64,000 bases of DNA, taken from JBCDBW01 sp039182965 (lineage in GTDB: Bacteria; Verrucomicrobiota; Verrucomicrobiia; Verrucomicrobiales; DEV007). Under the pieces are notes generated by a model. That model worked only from the letters and a program-made list of their open reading frames with translations. It ran no database searches and had not been told where the DNA came from. The stretch's first letter is position 1. Every line of letters starts with the position of its first letter. The translations under genes and the position numbers were made by a program. The stretch spans positions 1 through 64,000 of the forward strand of contig JBCDBW010000001.1 in the NCBI GenBank assembly GCA_039182965.1, read 5' to 3'. Shown here in pieces: positions 34,165 through 43,244 of the stretch.

Positions 34165-36090
34165 ATGAGTGACCCGATCAAACACGAGTGTGGTATTGCG
34201 ATGGTGCGGTTGCTCAAGCCACTCGAGTATTTTCAGGATCGATATGGTTCGGGGTTGTATGGTTTTCAGAAGCTATTTCTTCTGATGGAGAAACAGCACA
34301 ACCGGGGGCAAGACGGGGTGGGGATTGGTTGTTGCAAACTGGGGGTGCCTTTGGGGCAACCCTATATGTTTCGATCGCGCTCTGCGAAGTCGGATTCCCT
34401 AGCCTCCATCTTTCAACGCGAGATGAAAGGGTATGAGAAGCTGCGGAAGCGAGGTTTGATTGACCCCAAGACGCCGTCGAGTGTGAAGTCGAACTTTGAT
34501 TTTGGTGGAGAGTGTCTGGTCGGGCATCTGCGATATGGAACTTCGGGGCGATTTGGAGAGGGATCTTGCCACCCTTACTTACGCCGGAGCAACTGGCCGA
34601 CGAAGAGTTTGATGGTGATGGGCAACTTCAATATGACGAATGCCCAAGAGTTAAACGAAACCCTGGTATCGCGGGGTCAGCATCCGGTTTTTGAGACCGA
34701 TACGCAGACCGTATTGGAGGAACTAGGATTTCATTTGGATGAATCGCACCAACGAATTTATCATGAGGAGAAGGAGCGAGGGCGACCGGGACGGGAAATT
34801 CCCGGGGTGATATCGGAGCGGCAGGATGTCGTGGCGATTATTCGTGATGCGGCCCGAATTTGGGATGGGGGGTATGCGATTGCTGGGCTGGTGGGGAACG
34901 GAGATGCGTTTGCGTTTCGTGATCCGAACGGGATTCGGCCGCTGCACTATTTATGGAATGACGAATTGGTGGCCGTTTCTTCGGAGCGTGTGCCTTTGAT
35001 GACGGCCTTTGGGACGGATGCTGAGACGGTGAAGACCTTGCTACCGGGGCATGCCTTGGCGATTAAGCATTCCGGGGAAGTGGTGATTGAAAGATTTGTG
35101 GAGGAGCGGAACGTGACGCCGTGTTCGTTTGAGCGAATCTATTTTTCGCGGGGCAACGACCCTCACATTTATGAGGAACGCAAGAACCTCGGGGCGGCGA
35201 TGGTGCCTCAGATCATGGAGAGCATTGGGAGCGATTTGGAGCATACGGTCTTCAGTTTTGTTCCAAACACCGCGGAGATTGCCTATCATGGGTTAATGGA
35301 TGGATTGCGGTTGAATCGGCGGGCTACGGTGAAGCGGGAGCTTTTGGAAGCATCTCAAGCGGGGGAACTGAGTGAGGAAAGGATTGATGAGTTAGTGATG
35401 CGGAATTGGCCCCGGGGGGAGAAGGTGGCGCACAAGGACATCAAGCTTCGGACATTCATTGCCAAAGAGGATGGACGAGACCAGCTCGTTTCGCACGTGT
35501 ATGACATCACATACGGAGTGGTGGATCCGGACGACCATTTGGTGGTGATCGACGATTCAATCGTGCGGGGCACGACGTTGAAGAAGTCGATCCTGATGAT
35601 GTTGTCACGGACCCGGCCGAAGAAGATTGTCATTGCTTCGACGGCTCCGCAGATTCGGTATCCTGATTGTTATGGCATCGATATGTCAGAGCTCGGCAAG
35701 TTTATAGCCTTTCAAGCGGCGGTGATTTTGTTGAAGAAAGCGGGACGGAGCAAGGTCTTGGAGGACACCTATGAAGCGTGTCTGGCGGAGTTGGAGAAAG
35801 AGCCGGAGGAAATGCGGAACTGTGTGAAGGATATCTATGCTCCGTTTTCGCCGGAGGAAATTTCGGGTGAGATCAGCCAGATGGTTTATCCCACTCAGAG
35901 TCGCTGGAAAGGGGAAGTGGAAATCATTTATCAGAGCATCGAGAATCTGCATGAGGCGATTCCCAACCATCAAGGTGACTGGTATTTCACGGGAAATTAC
36001 CCGACGCCGGGGGGGACGGCGGTGTGCAATCGTGCATTTGTGCACTATCAGGAGGACCGGAAAGGGCGGGCGTACGATCTTTGGTTTTAG
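34165..36090 (+). CDS. purF: Amidophosphoribosyltransferase, long form
   Basis: A 641-residue enzyme that starts purine synthesis, transferring glutamine-derived ammonia to PRPP. The class II glutaminase begins KHECGIAM; Cys9 becomes the N-terminal nucleophile after removal of a short propeptide. LVGHLRYGTSG and MGNFNMTNAQEL complete that domain. The phosphoribosyltransferase PRPP loop is LVVIDDSIVRGTTLKK (about 457-472). Ordinary PurF is about 470-505 residues; this long form, with extra insertions and C-terminal sequence, is known from Bacteroidota and PVC bacteria. Confidence 0.93.
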   Translation: MSDPIKHECGIAMVRLLKPLEYFQDRYGSGLYGFQKLFLLMEKQHNRGQDGVGIGCCKLGVPLGQPYMFRSRSAKSDSLASIFQREMKGYEKLRKRGLIDPKTPSSVKSNFDFGGECLVGHLRYGTSGRFGEGSCHPYLRRSNWPTKSLMVMGNFNMTNAQELNETLVSRGQHPVFETDTQTVLEELGFHLDESHQRIYHEEKERGRPGREIPGVISERQDVVAIIRDAARIWDGGYAIAGLVGNGDAFAFRDPNGIRPLHYLWNDELVAVSSERVPLMTAFGTDAETVKTLLPGHALAIKHSGEVVIERFVEERNVTPCSFERIYFSRGNDPHIYEERKNLGAAMVPQIMESIGSDLEHTVFSFVPNTAEIAYHGLMDGLRLNRRATVKRELLEASQAGELSEERIDELVMRNWPRGEKVAHKDIKLRTFIAKEDGRDQLVSHVYDITYGVVDPDDHLVVIDDSIVRGTTLKKSILMMLSRTRPKKIVIASTAPQIRYPDCYGIDMSELGKFIAFQAAVILLKKAGRSKVLEDTYEACLAELEKEPEEMRNCVKDIYAPFSPEEISGEISQMVYPTQSRWKGEVEIIYQSIENLHEAIPNHQGDWYFTGNYPTPGGTAVCNRAFVHYQEDRKGRAYDLWF

Positions 36091-36120
36091 GAGCATGAGG
36101 GGGGCGAAAGAGAAGAACAG

Positions 36121-37380
36121 ATGAAGATATTGGTAGTGGGAAAAGGGGGGCGCGAGCACGCGTTCGTGACGGCATTGCATGAGTCTCCCGGGGAACACGA
36201 GTTGTATTCGTTTCCGGGGAGCGATGCGATTTGTGAGATTGCCGAGAAGGTAGAGACGGGGGATGGGCTGGACGATTTGATTGGATTCATTCAAGAGCGG
36301 GAGATCGACTTGTGTGTTGCGGGGGAGGAGAGTTACCTCGTCAAGGAGCGGGGTTTGGCGAATGCCTGCGAAGAGATCGGCGTGCCGTGTTGGGGGCCGG
36401 TCAGGGAGGCTGCGCAACTGGAAGCGAGCAAGGAATTTGCCAAGGAATTTATGTTCAAGCACCGTGTGCCCACCGGGGGGTATGCAGCCGTCGAGACCAT
36501 GGAGGCCGCGTGGGAGGCGATTGGCGGGAAGTATCCGACGGTTCTTAAGTTTGACGGTCTGGCAGCGGGGAAAGGCGTGGCGATTTGTGAGGACAAGGTA
36601 TCGGCGGAAGTGTTTCTTGACGAGGTCTTTGAAGAGAAGCGCTTTGGAGAGGGGAAGGTGTTAGTCGAAGAATATTTAAGCGGGCCGGAGGTATCGATTT
36701 TTTGTTCGGTTGTCGATGGGGCGTATCAAATTCTGACTCCCGCGCGTGATTACAAGCGGATTGGGGACAATGACGAGGGACCGAACACGGGCGGGATGGG
36801 GGCAGTGGCTTCGCGGGCCCTGGTAGATCCTGTTTTGATGGAAGAGATTGAAGACACCATTGTGAAGCCGACGGTCGACGGGCTGGGGAAGGACGGATTG
36901 AAGTATCGTGGTTTTTTGTATTTCGGGCTAATGTTGACCCGTGGGGGGCCGAAGATGTTGGAATACAACTGTCGGTTTGGTGATCCTGAGGCCCAGGCCG
37001 TGATGCCATTGATTCGGGGGGATTTTGCCACTTATGTATTCGAGGGTGCGAGCGGGCGGCTGAGGTCTGATCTCATTTCCTTTGATGAAGGATGGAGTGT
37101 TTGTTTGATCCTTGCGTCAGCGGGGTATCCGCTAAGCGCTCGGAATGGGGATGTCATTCGCGGGTTGCACGAAGTGGCGGGAGCACGGGTTTATCATGCG
37201 GGGACGAAGCGAAATGAGTTGGGGGAATACGAGACGAACGGCGGGCGGGTTCTGGCGGTCGTCCATCAGGGTGAAACTCGGGTTGAGGCAGTGGACAAGA
37301 CGTATTGGGAAGCTGGGAAGGTGGATTTTGATGGCTGTCAGCGACGCTCTGACGTGGGCCGGTTGCACTTTGAACTTTGA
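36121..37380 (+). CDS. purD: Phosphoribosylamine-glycine ligase
   Basis: A 419-residue ATP-grasp enzyme making glycinamide ribonucleotide, step 2 of purine synthesis. The N-terminal domain starts MKILVVGKGGREHAF. The ATP-grasp core has VLKFDGLAAGKGVAIC, VEEYLSGPEVS, the signature RDYKRIGDNDEGPNTGGMGA and LEYNCRFGDPEAQAVMPLI. It lies 30 nt after purF. A 205-nt gap separates it from pyrR. Confidence 0.95.
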   Translation: MKILVVGKGGREHAFVTALHESPGEHELYSFPGSDAICEIAEKVETGDGLDDLIGFIQEREIDLCVAGEESYLVKERGLANACEEIGVPCWGPVREAAQLEASKEFAKEFMFKHRVPTGGYAAVETMEAAWEAIGGKYPTVLKFDGLAAGKGVAICEDKVSAEVFLDEVFEEKRFGEGKVLVEEYLSGPEVSIFCSVVDGAYQILTPARDYKRIGDNDEGPNTGGMGAVASRALVDPVLMEEIEDTIVKPTVDGLGKDGLKYRGFLYFGLMLTRGGPKMLEYNCRFGDPEAQAVMPLIRGDFATYVFEGASGRLRSDLISFDEGWSVCLILASAGYPLSARNGDVIRGLHEVAGARVYHAGTKRNELGEYETNGGRVLAVVHQGETRVEAVDKTYWEAGKVDFDGCQRRSDVGRLHFEL

Positions 37381-37585
37381 AAAGGAAATTGGGGAGACGA
37401 TAGGATGGGGGAGCAGGCACGAACGGTTTATGAGGGATTTGTTGAACAGGCGTGCTTGGGGATCCGCCACGGGGTGGAGCACACCGGTTCAAGGTGGCAT
37501 GAATAGGGATTGTGAATGCTTACAGAACGCTTGCATGCATGCTCATCATCGATTCAAGTGGGCAAACTTTTGAGTCTGCGCTTGG
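37381..37585. other. Intergenic, purD to pyrR
   Basis: These 205 bases contain no gene. A pairing of gccac with gtggc (about 37471-37499) is too weak to call a PyrR attenuator, and there is no T tract. Confidence 0.4.
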
Positions 37586-38125
37586 ATGACTGAAAGTGAC
37601 TTAACGAAACACCTGGTGTTGGGCGAGAGGGATATCGCCACGAAGATTCGTCGGCTGGCCATGGAGATACTGGAGAAGGCCGGGGAGCGTTCGCTTTGTT
37701 TTGTGGGCATTCACAAGCGGGGAATCACGGTGGCGGAGCGGGCGTTAGTGGCGCTCAAAGATGAGAGGGCAACGATACCGTTTGGTTCCCTGGACATCAG
37801 TCTTTATCGGGACGATCTAGACAACTTGGGGACGAACCCTTCGCTGGAGAGCTCGGATATTCCATTCGAAATGGACGGGGCGCACGTCATTTTGTTTGAT
37901 GATGTCCTGTTTACGGGACGGACGGTGCGAGCGGCGATTGACGGCTTGATGGCTTACGGGCGACCTGCGAAGATTGAGCTTGCGGTGTTGATTGACCGAG
38001 GCAACCGGGAGCTGCCGATTTATGCTGATTATTGTGGGCAAGTGTTAGAAACAACGCGTGATGAGTATATTCGCGTGCGTTTTACGGAAACTGACGGGGA
38101 GGAGGGCATCTGGCTACTCAAGTGA
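37586..38125 (+). CDS. pyrR: Bifunctional pyr regulator / uracil phosphoribosyltransferase
   Basis: A 179-residue PyrR. The PRPP-binding loop is VILFDDVLFTGRTVRAAID (about 100-118), and the start contains LRRLAMEI-like and GIHKRGITVAERA segments typical of PyrR. In other bacteria PyrR binds pyr mRNA and ends transcription when UMP is high, and has weak uracil phosphoribosyltransferase activity. It leads the pyrimidine half of the run, overlapping pyrB by one base (TGATG). No clear anti-terminator structure was found upstream. Confidence 0.9.
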   Translation: MTESDLTKHLVLGERDIATKIRRLAMEILEKAGERSLCFVGIHKRGITVAERALVALKDERATIPFGSLDISLYRDDLDNLGTNPSLESSDIPFEMDGAHVILFDDVLFTGRTVRAAIDGLMAYGRPAKIELAVLIDRGNRELPIYADYCGQVLETTRDEYIRVRFTETDGEEGIWLLK

Positions 38126-39066
38126 TGGTTGACGAGATTCCACCGCGAAAAGACTTTCTCGACATCGAATCGCTGTCGGTAGCGGAGATTGAGTATTTAC
38201 TCAAGACGGCTCAGCCCTTCAAGGACCTGTTCAAGAAGTCGATCAAGAAAGTGCCGACCTTGCGAGGGAAGACCGTGCTGACTTTGTTTTACGAACCATC
38301 GACACGGACGCGATCCTCGTTTGAAATTGCGGCGAAGCGGCTCGATGCGGACGTGACCAATTTTCCCGTCGCGACGTCTTCGGTGGTAAAGGGGGAATCG
38401 GTCCTGGATACGATTGACACCCTCCAAGCGATGAAAACGGATTACATCGTCGTGCGTCATGGGGCATCGGGCATTCCGAATCTCATTGCGCGGAATACGC
38501 ACGCCTCTGTTTTGAACGCTGGTGACGGCTTTCATGCGCATCCGACGCAGGCGTTGCTGGATGCGTATACCGTGCGTGAGGTTTATCCGGAGTCTACGGG
38601 GAAGCGGGTGTTGATTGTCGGAGACATTTTGCATTCGCGGGTGGCGCGATCGACGGCGCGAATATTGGACAAACTGGGATTGGAGGTGGGGGTCTTAGGA
38701 CCGGGGACCCTTGTTCCGGAAGGGCGACCGAGTCTGATGCAGACCTTTAAGAACTTTGATGAGGCGGTGGGGTGGAAGCCTGACATCGTGTATTTGCTGC
38801 GAATTCAACTGGAGCGTCAAAAGGCGCAGTTTTTTCCGAGTTTACATGAGTATCACCAGGAGTATGGATTGACACAAGAGCGGTTGAAATGGGTGGAGGG
38901 GGAAGGGATTTACGTCATGCATCCGGGGCCGGTGAATCGCGGCGTGGAATTGGCGGATGCGGTGATGTCTTACGAGCGTTGTTTGATCAACGACCAAGTG
39001 GAGAACGGCATTGCGGCGCGAATGGCGGTATTGTATTGGCTCAAGCCCGGGGAGGAAGGGAACTGA
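38125..39066 (+). CDS. pyrB: Aspartate carbamoyltransferase, catalytic subunit
   Basis: A 313-residue enzyme joining carbamoyl phosphate and aspartate. The carbamoyl-phosphate signature FYEPSTRTRSSFE is at about 55-67. HGASGIPNLIARN and GDGFHAHPTQALLDAYTV are further conserved segments, and VYLLRIQLERQ and MHPGPVNRGVEL belong to the aspartate domain. No pyrI regulatory-subunit gene follows, so the enzyme is probably not allosterically regulated that way. A GTG one codon upstream is an alternative start. Confidence 0.95.
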   Translation: MVDEIPPRKDFLDIESLSVAEIEYLLKTAQPFKDLFKKSIKKVPTLRGKTVLTLFYEPSTRTRSSFEIAAKRLDADVTNFPVATSSVVKGESVLDTIDTLQAMKTDYIVVRHGASGIPNLIARNTHASVLNAGDGFHAHPTQALLDAYTVREVYPESTGKRVLIVGDILHSRVARSTARILDKLGLEVGVLGPGTLVPEGRPSLMQTFKNFDEAVGWKPDIVYLLRIQLERQKAQFFPSLHEYHQEYGLTQERLKWVEGEGIYVMHPGPVNRGVELADAVMSYERCLINDQVENGIAARMAVLYWLKPGEEGN

Positions 39067-40343
39067 TGGCGACTCTGTATCGAGGTGGTGACGTGGCGGC
39101 GGAAGATGCAGATGCCTTGATGGAGGCGGATGTGCTCGTGGAGGGGGACGTGATAGCGCAAGTTGGGAAGGGCTTGGAGGCGCCGGAAGGCGCTGCTGTG
39201 GTGGAGTGTGCGGGGAAGATTGTGATGCCTGCGATGTTCGATGTGCATGTGCATTTGCGGGAGCCCGGGCAGGAAGGGAAGGAAACAATTCGCACGGGTT
39301 CTGAGGCGGCTATTAACGGGGGTGTGACAGGGATTGTGGCGATGCCAAACACGATTCCGGCGATTGACAACGGTGGGATGATACAAGCGGTGTTGGATAT
39401 TGCCGAGAGTGAAGCAGGTATCACGGTTCATACGACGGGCTGCATCACGAAGGATCGGGCGGGTAAGGAGCTGGCTGAAATCGCGGACATGCGGGCCAAG
39501 GGAGCGGTCATGATTACAGATGACGGGAGTCCAGTGGGAAACCCGTTAGTGTTGCGGCGGGCGCTGGAGTATGCGCGGGAGTTTGATCTCATTGTCGCAT
39601 CGCACTGTGAGACGATGGAACTATCGGGAAGCGGGGCGATGAATGAAGGGACCGTGTCCTACAAGTTAGGATTGGCCGGTTGGCCGGCTTGCAGCGAAGA
39701 GATTTGTTTGGATCGTGATATTCGTTTGGCGCAATACACTGGCAGTCACGTTCACATTCAGCATGTGACGACGGCGAGGGGAATGGAGACGATTCGTCGC
39801 TTTAAAGAAGATGGGGTGAGGGTAACGTGCGAGGTTTCGCCTCATCATTTAATCTTCAATGAGGCGCACGTGGGGGAGTATGACACTCATTACAAGATGA
39901 ATCCCCCGTTGCGCACCGCGGAAGACAACGCGCGTTTGCTGGATGGTTTGCGGGAAGGGGTTTTCGATGTGATTGCAACGGACCACGCGCCGCACACTGC
40001 GTTTGAGAAGCGTCAGGATTTTGCGAGTGCGCCGTTTGGGATCACCGGGTTAGAGACCGCCTTACCGTCTTTGTATCATTACTTTGTCAAAGAGGGAACG
40101 CTGGGGTGGGATTTGATTGTGAAGCGGTATTCCGCAGAACCCCGGCGATTGCTCGGCCTGGATGCGGTGTCGATTGAGCAAGGGCAGCGGGCGGAGTTGC
40201 TTGTTTTCGATCCGGCGCGGGAGACGGTTTTTACCAAGGAGTTCATGAAGTCGAAGAGTTCCAATACGCCCTTCTTGGATCAGGCCCTGAGCGGAATGGT
40301 GGTGCATGTACGGAACGGTGAGGAAGTTTTAATTGATCGATGA
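39066..40343 (+). CDS. pyrC: Dihydroorotase
   Basis: A 425-residue class I dihydroorotase closing carbamoyl-aspartate to dihydroorotate. The zinc-binding signature is DVHVHLREPGQE (about 59-70). ASHCETMEL, HIQHVTTARG and VIATDHAPHT provide further metal ligands and the catalytic aspartate. The start ATG overlaps the pyrB stop (TGATG). It overlaps pyrF by 4 nt. Confidence 0.95.
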   Translation: MATLYRGGDVAAEDADALMEADVLVEGDVIAQVGKGLEAPEGAAVVECAGKIVMPAMFDVHVHLREPGQEGKETIRTGSEAAINGGVTGIVAMPNTIPAIDNGGMIQAVLDIAESEAGITVHTTGCITKDRAGKELAEIADMRAKGAVMITDDGSPVGNPLVLRRALEYAREFDLIVASHCETMELSGSGAMNEGTVSYKLGLAGWPACSEEICLDRDIRLAQYTGSHVHIQHVTTARGMETIRRFKEDGVRVTCEVSPHHLIFNEAHVGEYDTHYKMNPPLRTAEDNARLLDGLREGVFDVIATDHAPHTAFEKRQDFASAPFGITGLETALPSLYHYFVKEGTLGWDLIVKRYSAEPRRLLGLDAVSIEQGQRAELLVFDPARETVFTKEFMKSKSSNTPFLDQALSGMVVHVRNGEEVLIDR

Positions 40344-41095
40344 CGTACGCGGAGCGCCTTCAGGAGCGGATCGCAGCAGTGGGATCCAATTTATGTGTTG
40401 GGATCGATCCTCGTTTTGAGGAGATTGAGGGCGATCGCGAGGCGTTTTTGCTTCGGTTGGTGGAAGAGACGGCGGAGTATGCTGCGGCGTTTAAGCCCAA
40501 CATGGCTTACTTTGAGGCGCTTGGGAGTGACGGAGTGGCGTTATTGGAGCGGATACTTGAGCGGATTGTTGGTCAGGTGCCCGTTGTTTTGGATGCCAAG
40601 CGTGGGGATATTGGGGCAACGCAATCGTATTATGCGAGGGCGTATTTTGAACGCTGGAATGTCGATGCGGTGACCTTGAGTCCTTACATGGGATTTGATT
40701 CGGTAGAGCCATTCCTAGGACATGAGGGGAAGGGTGTCTACCTGTTGGGGGTGACTTCGAACGCGGGGGCGGCGGATATTGAGCGGAGAGAGCTAGCCGA
40801 TGGGCGCGAGGTATTCGAACTCGTCGCCGATTTTGCCGGGGCACGTGTCGGTGACACCGGTTTAGTCGTCGGGTTGACGAATGTGACCGGGGATTTACTG
40901 CGAAGAGTGCCTGATGTGCCCTTGTTAGTACCGGGATTAGGTGCGCAGGGCGGGGATCTAGAGGCTTTGGCGGGAGAGGCGCGGGAGGCGCCTCTTCTCG
41001 TGAATGTGTCGCGGGGCATCATGTTCGGCGAAAAAGACCGAACGTTTGGAGAGAAAGCGAAAGACTATGCAGACAGAATTACCGACATCCTCTGA
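40340..41095 (+). CDS. pyrF: Orotidine 5'-phosphate decarboxylase, type 2
   Basis: A 251-residue enzyme producing UMP. The active-site motif is LDAKRGDIGAT (about 88-98), and the start NLCVGIDPR, with FKPNMAYFEALG, is typical of the type 2 family. VNVSRGIMF closes the barrel. The 3' end overlaps pyrE by 29 nt. Confidence 0.93.
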   Translation: MTYAERLQERIAAVGSNLCVGIDPRFEEIEGDREAFLLRLVEETAEYAAAFKPNMAYFEALGSDGVALLERILERIVGQVPVVLDAKRGDIGATQSYYARAYFERWNVDAVTLSPYMGFDSVEPFLGHEGKGVYLLGVTSNAGAADIERRELADGREVFELVADFAGARVGDTGLVVGLTNVTGDLLRRVPDVPLLVPGLGAQGGDLEALAGEAREAPLLVNVSRGIMFGEKDRTFGEKAKDYADRITDIL

Positions 41096-41669
41096 GGAAA
41101 CGATCGCATTTTTGAAGAGTTACGGGGCTCTCGAGGAGGGGCATTTTTTGTTGGCGAGCGGGAACCACAGCAACTTTTTTGTAAAGAAAGGCAAGTTGGT
41201 GCAGTACCCGTGGGAGCTGCAGCGAATGATTGAGCAGCGGGTGGAAGCGATGGAGGCGCTGGGGAAGGTGGATGTTGTTCTATCACCCGCGATGGGTGGG
41301 GTGCCGGTGGGGCAGCAAGTCGGGTTGGCGATGCGGGCGCGCACCATTTATGCAGAGCGGAACGCGGAGAGCAACGAGATGGAATTGAAGCGTGGTTTTG
41401 AGATTGGGAATGGCGAAGGCGTGATCCTGGTGGAGGATGTGATTACGACCGGGGGGACATTATTGGAATTGGTAGACTTCGTAACGGGTCGTGGTGGGGA
41501 AATTCGCGGGATTTTTGTACTGGTCAATCGCTCGGGCAAGGGCGAGGTCGGGGGAATTCCGGTTGTTTCCTGCATGGATATTGAGTTGCCGGTTTTTGGG
41601 CCGGACGCGATTCCCGAATGGTTGGAAGCGGTGCCGATTGTGCGGCCTGGGACGAAACGGGTGGGCTGA
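41067..41669 (+). CDS. pyrE: Orotate phosphoribosyltransferase
   Basis: A 200-residue enzyme converting orotate and PRPP to OMP. It contains LASGNHSNFFVKKGKL, the central PAMGGVPVGQQVGLAM and the PRPP loop ILVEDVITTGGTLLELVD (about 119-136). ATG 41067 was chosen because upstream codons in this frame only mirror pyrF. It is the last gene of the coupled pyrimidine run. Confidence 0.93.
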   Translation: MQTELPTSSEETIAFLKSYGALEEGHFLLASGNHSNFFVKKGKLVQYPWELQRMIEQRVEAMEALGKVDVVLSPAMGGVPVGQQVGLAMRARTIYAERNAESNEMELKRGFEIGNGEGVILVEDVITTGGTLLELVDFVTGRGGEIRGIFVLVNRSGKGEVGGIPVVSCMDIELPVFGPDAIPEWLEAVPIVRPGTKRVG

Positions 41670-41710
41670 AAGGGGCAAGGGGTGAAAATGCGGCGGAATT
41701 CAAAAAAGGA

Positions 41711-41739
41711 TTGACGGTTGGGTGGGCTATTCCCATAAG
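41711..41739 (+). promoter_or_regulatory. Candidate sigma-70 promoter for guaB
   Basis: TTGACG (41711-41716) lies 17 bp from CATAAG (41734-41739). Transcription would begin at or next to the guaB ATG at 41745, giving a nearly leaderless mRNA. It would let guaBA be expressed separately from the upstream pyr genes. Confidence 0.45.
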
Positions 41740-41744
41740 TTTAC

Positions 41745-43202
41745 ATGGGCGAGATATCGACTGGTCTTAGCTTTGACGACGTTCTTTTAGTTCCCCAGCA
41801 GAGCGGAATATTACCTTCGGAAGCTTCTTTAGAAACGCAGTTGACGAAGGATCTCCCGTTGAACATCCCGGTTCTTTCTTCGGCGATGGATACGGTGACG
41901 GAGGAGGAAATGGCGATTGCATTGGCGCGCGAGGGTGGTCTGGGTGTCGTGCATCGGAACAACACGATCGAGAAGCAGGCGGACTTTGTTGCCCGGGTGA
42001 AGCGTTCGGAGAACGCGGTGATTCAGAATCCGTTTACCGTTGGTGCTGATTTGACGATAGAGGATTTGGAAGGCGTGATGGCGGAGCGGGGGGTGGCGGG
42101 ATTTCCGGTAGTGGACAGTGAGGGGAATTTGGAGGGGATGGTAACGAGTCGGGACATTTGGTATATTGAGGATGCGGAGAGGACGACTGTTCGGGATGTG
42201 ATGACGCCGCGGGATCATTTGGCGACGGCACCGCCGGACACCGAGTTGGGGGAGGCTCGGCGGATTCTTTACGAGCATCGGATCGAGAAGCTGCCGTTGG
42301 TGAACGAGGACGGGCAACTTGCGGGGATGATTACAAGCCAGGACATTGAGAAGCAGACTCTGTATGTGAATGCTGCAAAGGATCCCAACGGGCAGCTTCT
42401 TGTTGGTGGGGCTGTCGGGGTAGGGGAGAGTTCCATGGAGCGGGCGGCGGCGCTCGTGGGTGCCGGGGTGGATGCGATCTTCATTGACGCGGCGACAGGT
42501 CACACGAGTCGCGTGGTGAAGTTGATCGAGAGTCTCAGAAGTGATTTTCGGGAAACGCCGGTCGTGGCTGGGAACGTGGTAACAGCGGATGGCGCTCGGG
42601 CCCTTGTGGATGCCGGGGCGGCGGCAGTGAAAGTGGGGGTGGGACCGGGGTCGATTTGTACGACGCGGGTAATTTCAGGAGTGGGAGTCCCGCAATTTTC
42701 GGCGATCCAAGAGGTGGCTCCGATTTGTCGTGAGAATGATGTGAAGGTTATCGCGGACGGGGGGATACGATACTCGGGGGATATTGTGAAGGCCTTGGCG
42801 GCGGGTGCGGATCTTGTGATGCTTGGGTCACTGTTGGCGGGCTGCAAGGAGAGTCCGGGCAGCACGGTGAACTACCAAGGGCGGACGTTTAAGGAGTATC
42901 GTGGCATGGGATCTTTAAAGGCGATGCGGAAAGGGTCGAGCGATCGTTATGGGCAAAATGCATCGGGTAAGCTTGTTGCCGAGGGAGTGGAGGCGCGGGT
43001 GCCGTATCGTGGTCGTTTGGCCGACATGGTTTTTCAGCTTTTGGGCGGGTTGAGATCAGGGATGGGATATGTGGGGGCGGGGAGCTTGGAGGAACTACGA
43101 GAAAAGGCAAGATTCACGCGGATTACGGCTGGGGGCCTGAAAGAGAGTCATCCGCACGACATCGTGGTGACGGAGGAGCCGGTGAATTACTCGAGTCTTT
43201 AG
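41745..43202 (+). CDS. guaB: IMP dehydrogenase
   Basis: A 485-residue enzyme oxidising IMP to XMP with NAD, the committed step to GMP. The barrel starts LSFDDVLLVPQQS. Two CBS domains lie at about 92-205. The catalytic cysteine loop is GVGPGSICTTRVISGVG (about 298-314). Later YRGMGSLKAM and GVEARVPYRG complete the active site. It is full length. Confidence 0.96.
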   Translation: MGEISTGLSFDDVLLVPQQSGILPSEASLETQLTKDLPLNIPVLSSAMDTVTEEEMAIALAREGGLGVVHRNNTIEKQADFVARVKRSENAVIQNPFTVGADLTIEDLEGVMAERGVAGFPVVDSEGNLEGMVTSRDIWYIEDAERTTVRDVMTPRDHLATAPPDTELGEARRILYEHRIEKLPLVNEDGQLAGMITSQDIEKQTLYVNAAKDPNGQLLVGGAVGVGESSMERAAALVGAGVDAIFIDAATGHTSRVVKLIESLRSDFRETPVVAGNVVTADGARALVDAGAAAVKVGVGPGSICTTRVISGVGVPQFSAIQEVAPICRENDVKVIADGGIRYSGDIVKALAAGADLVMLGSLLAGCKESPGSTVNYQGRTFKEYRGMGSLKAMRKGSSDRYGQNASGKLVAEGVEARVPYRGRLADMVFQLLGGLRSGMGYVGAGSLEELREKARFTRITAGGLKESHPHDIVVTEEPVNYSSL

Positions 43203-43244
43203 GGCGGGTGGGGCGACGGATTAAGACAATTGGGAGTCGGAGTT

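Noticed and set aside
37145..37573. 142-residue frame overlapping the purD end and the gap to pyrR
   Set aside because: It mostly shadows purD in another frame, and the remainder is without motif.
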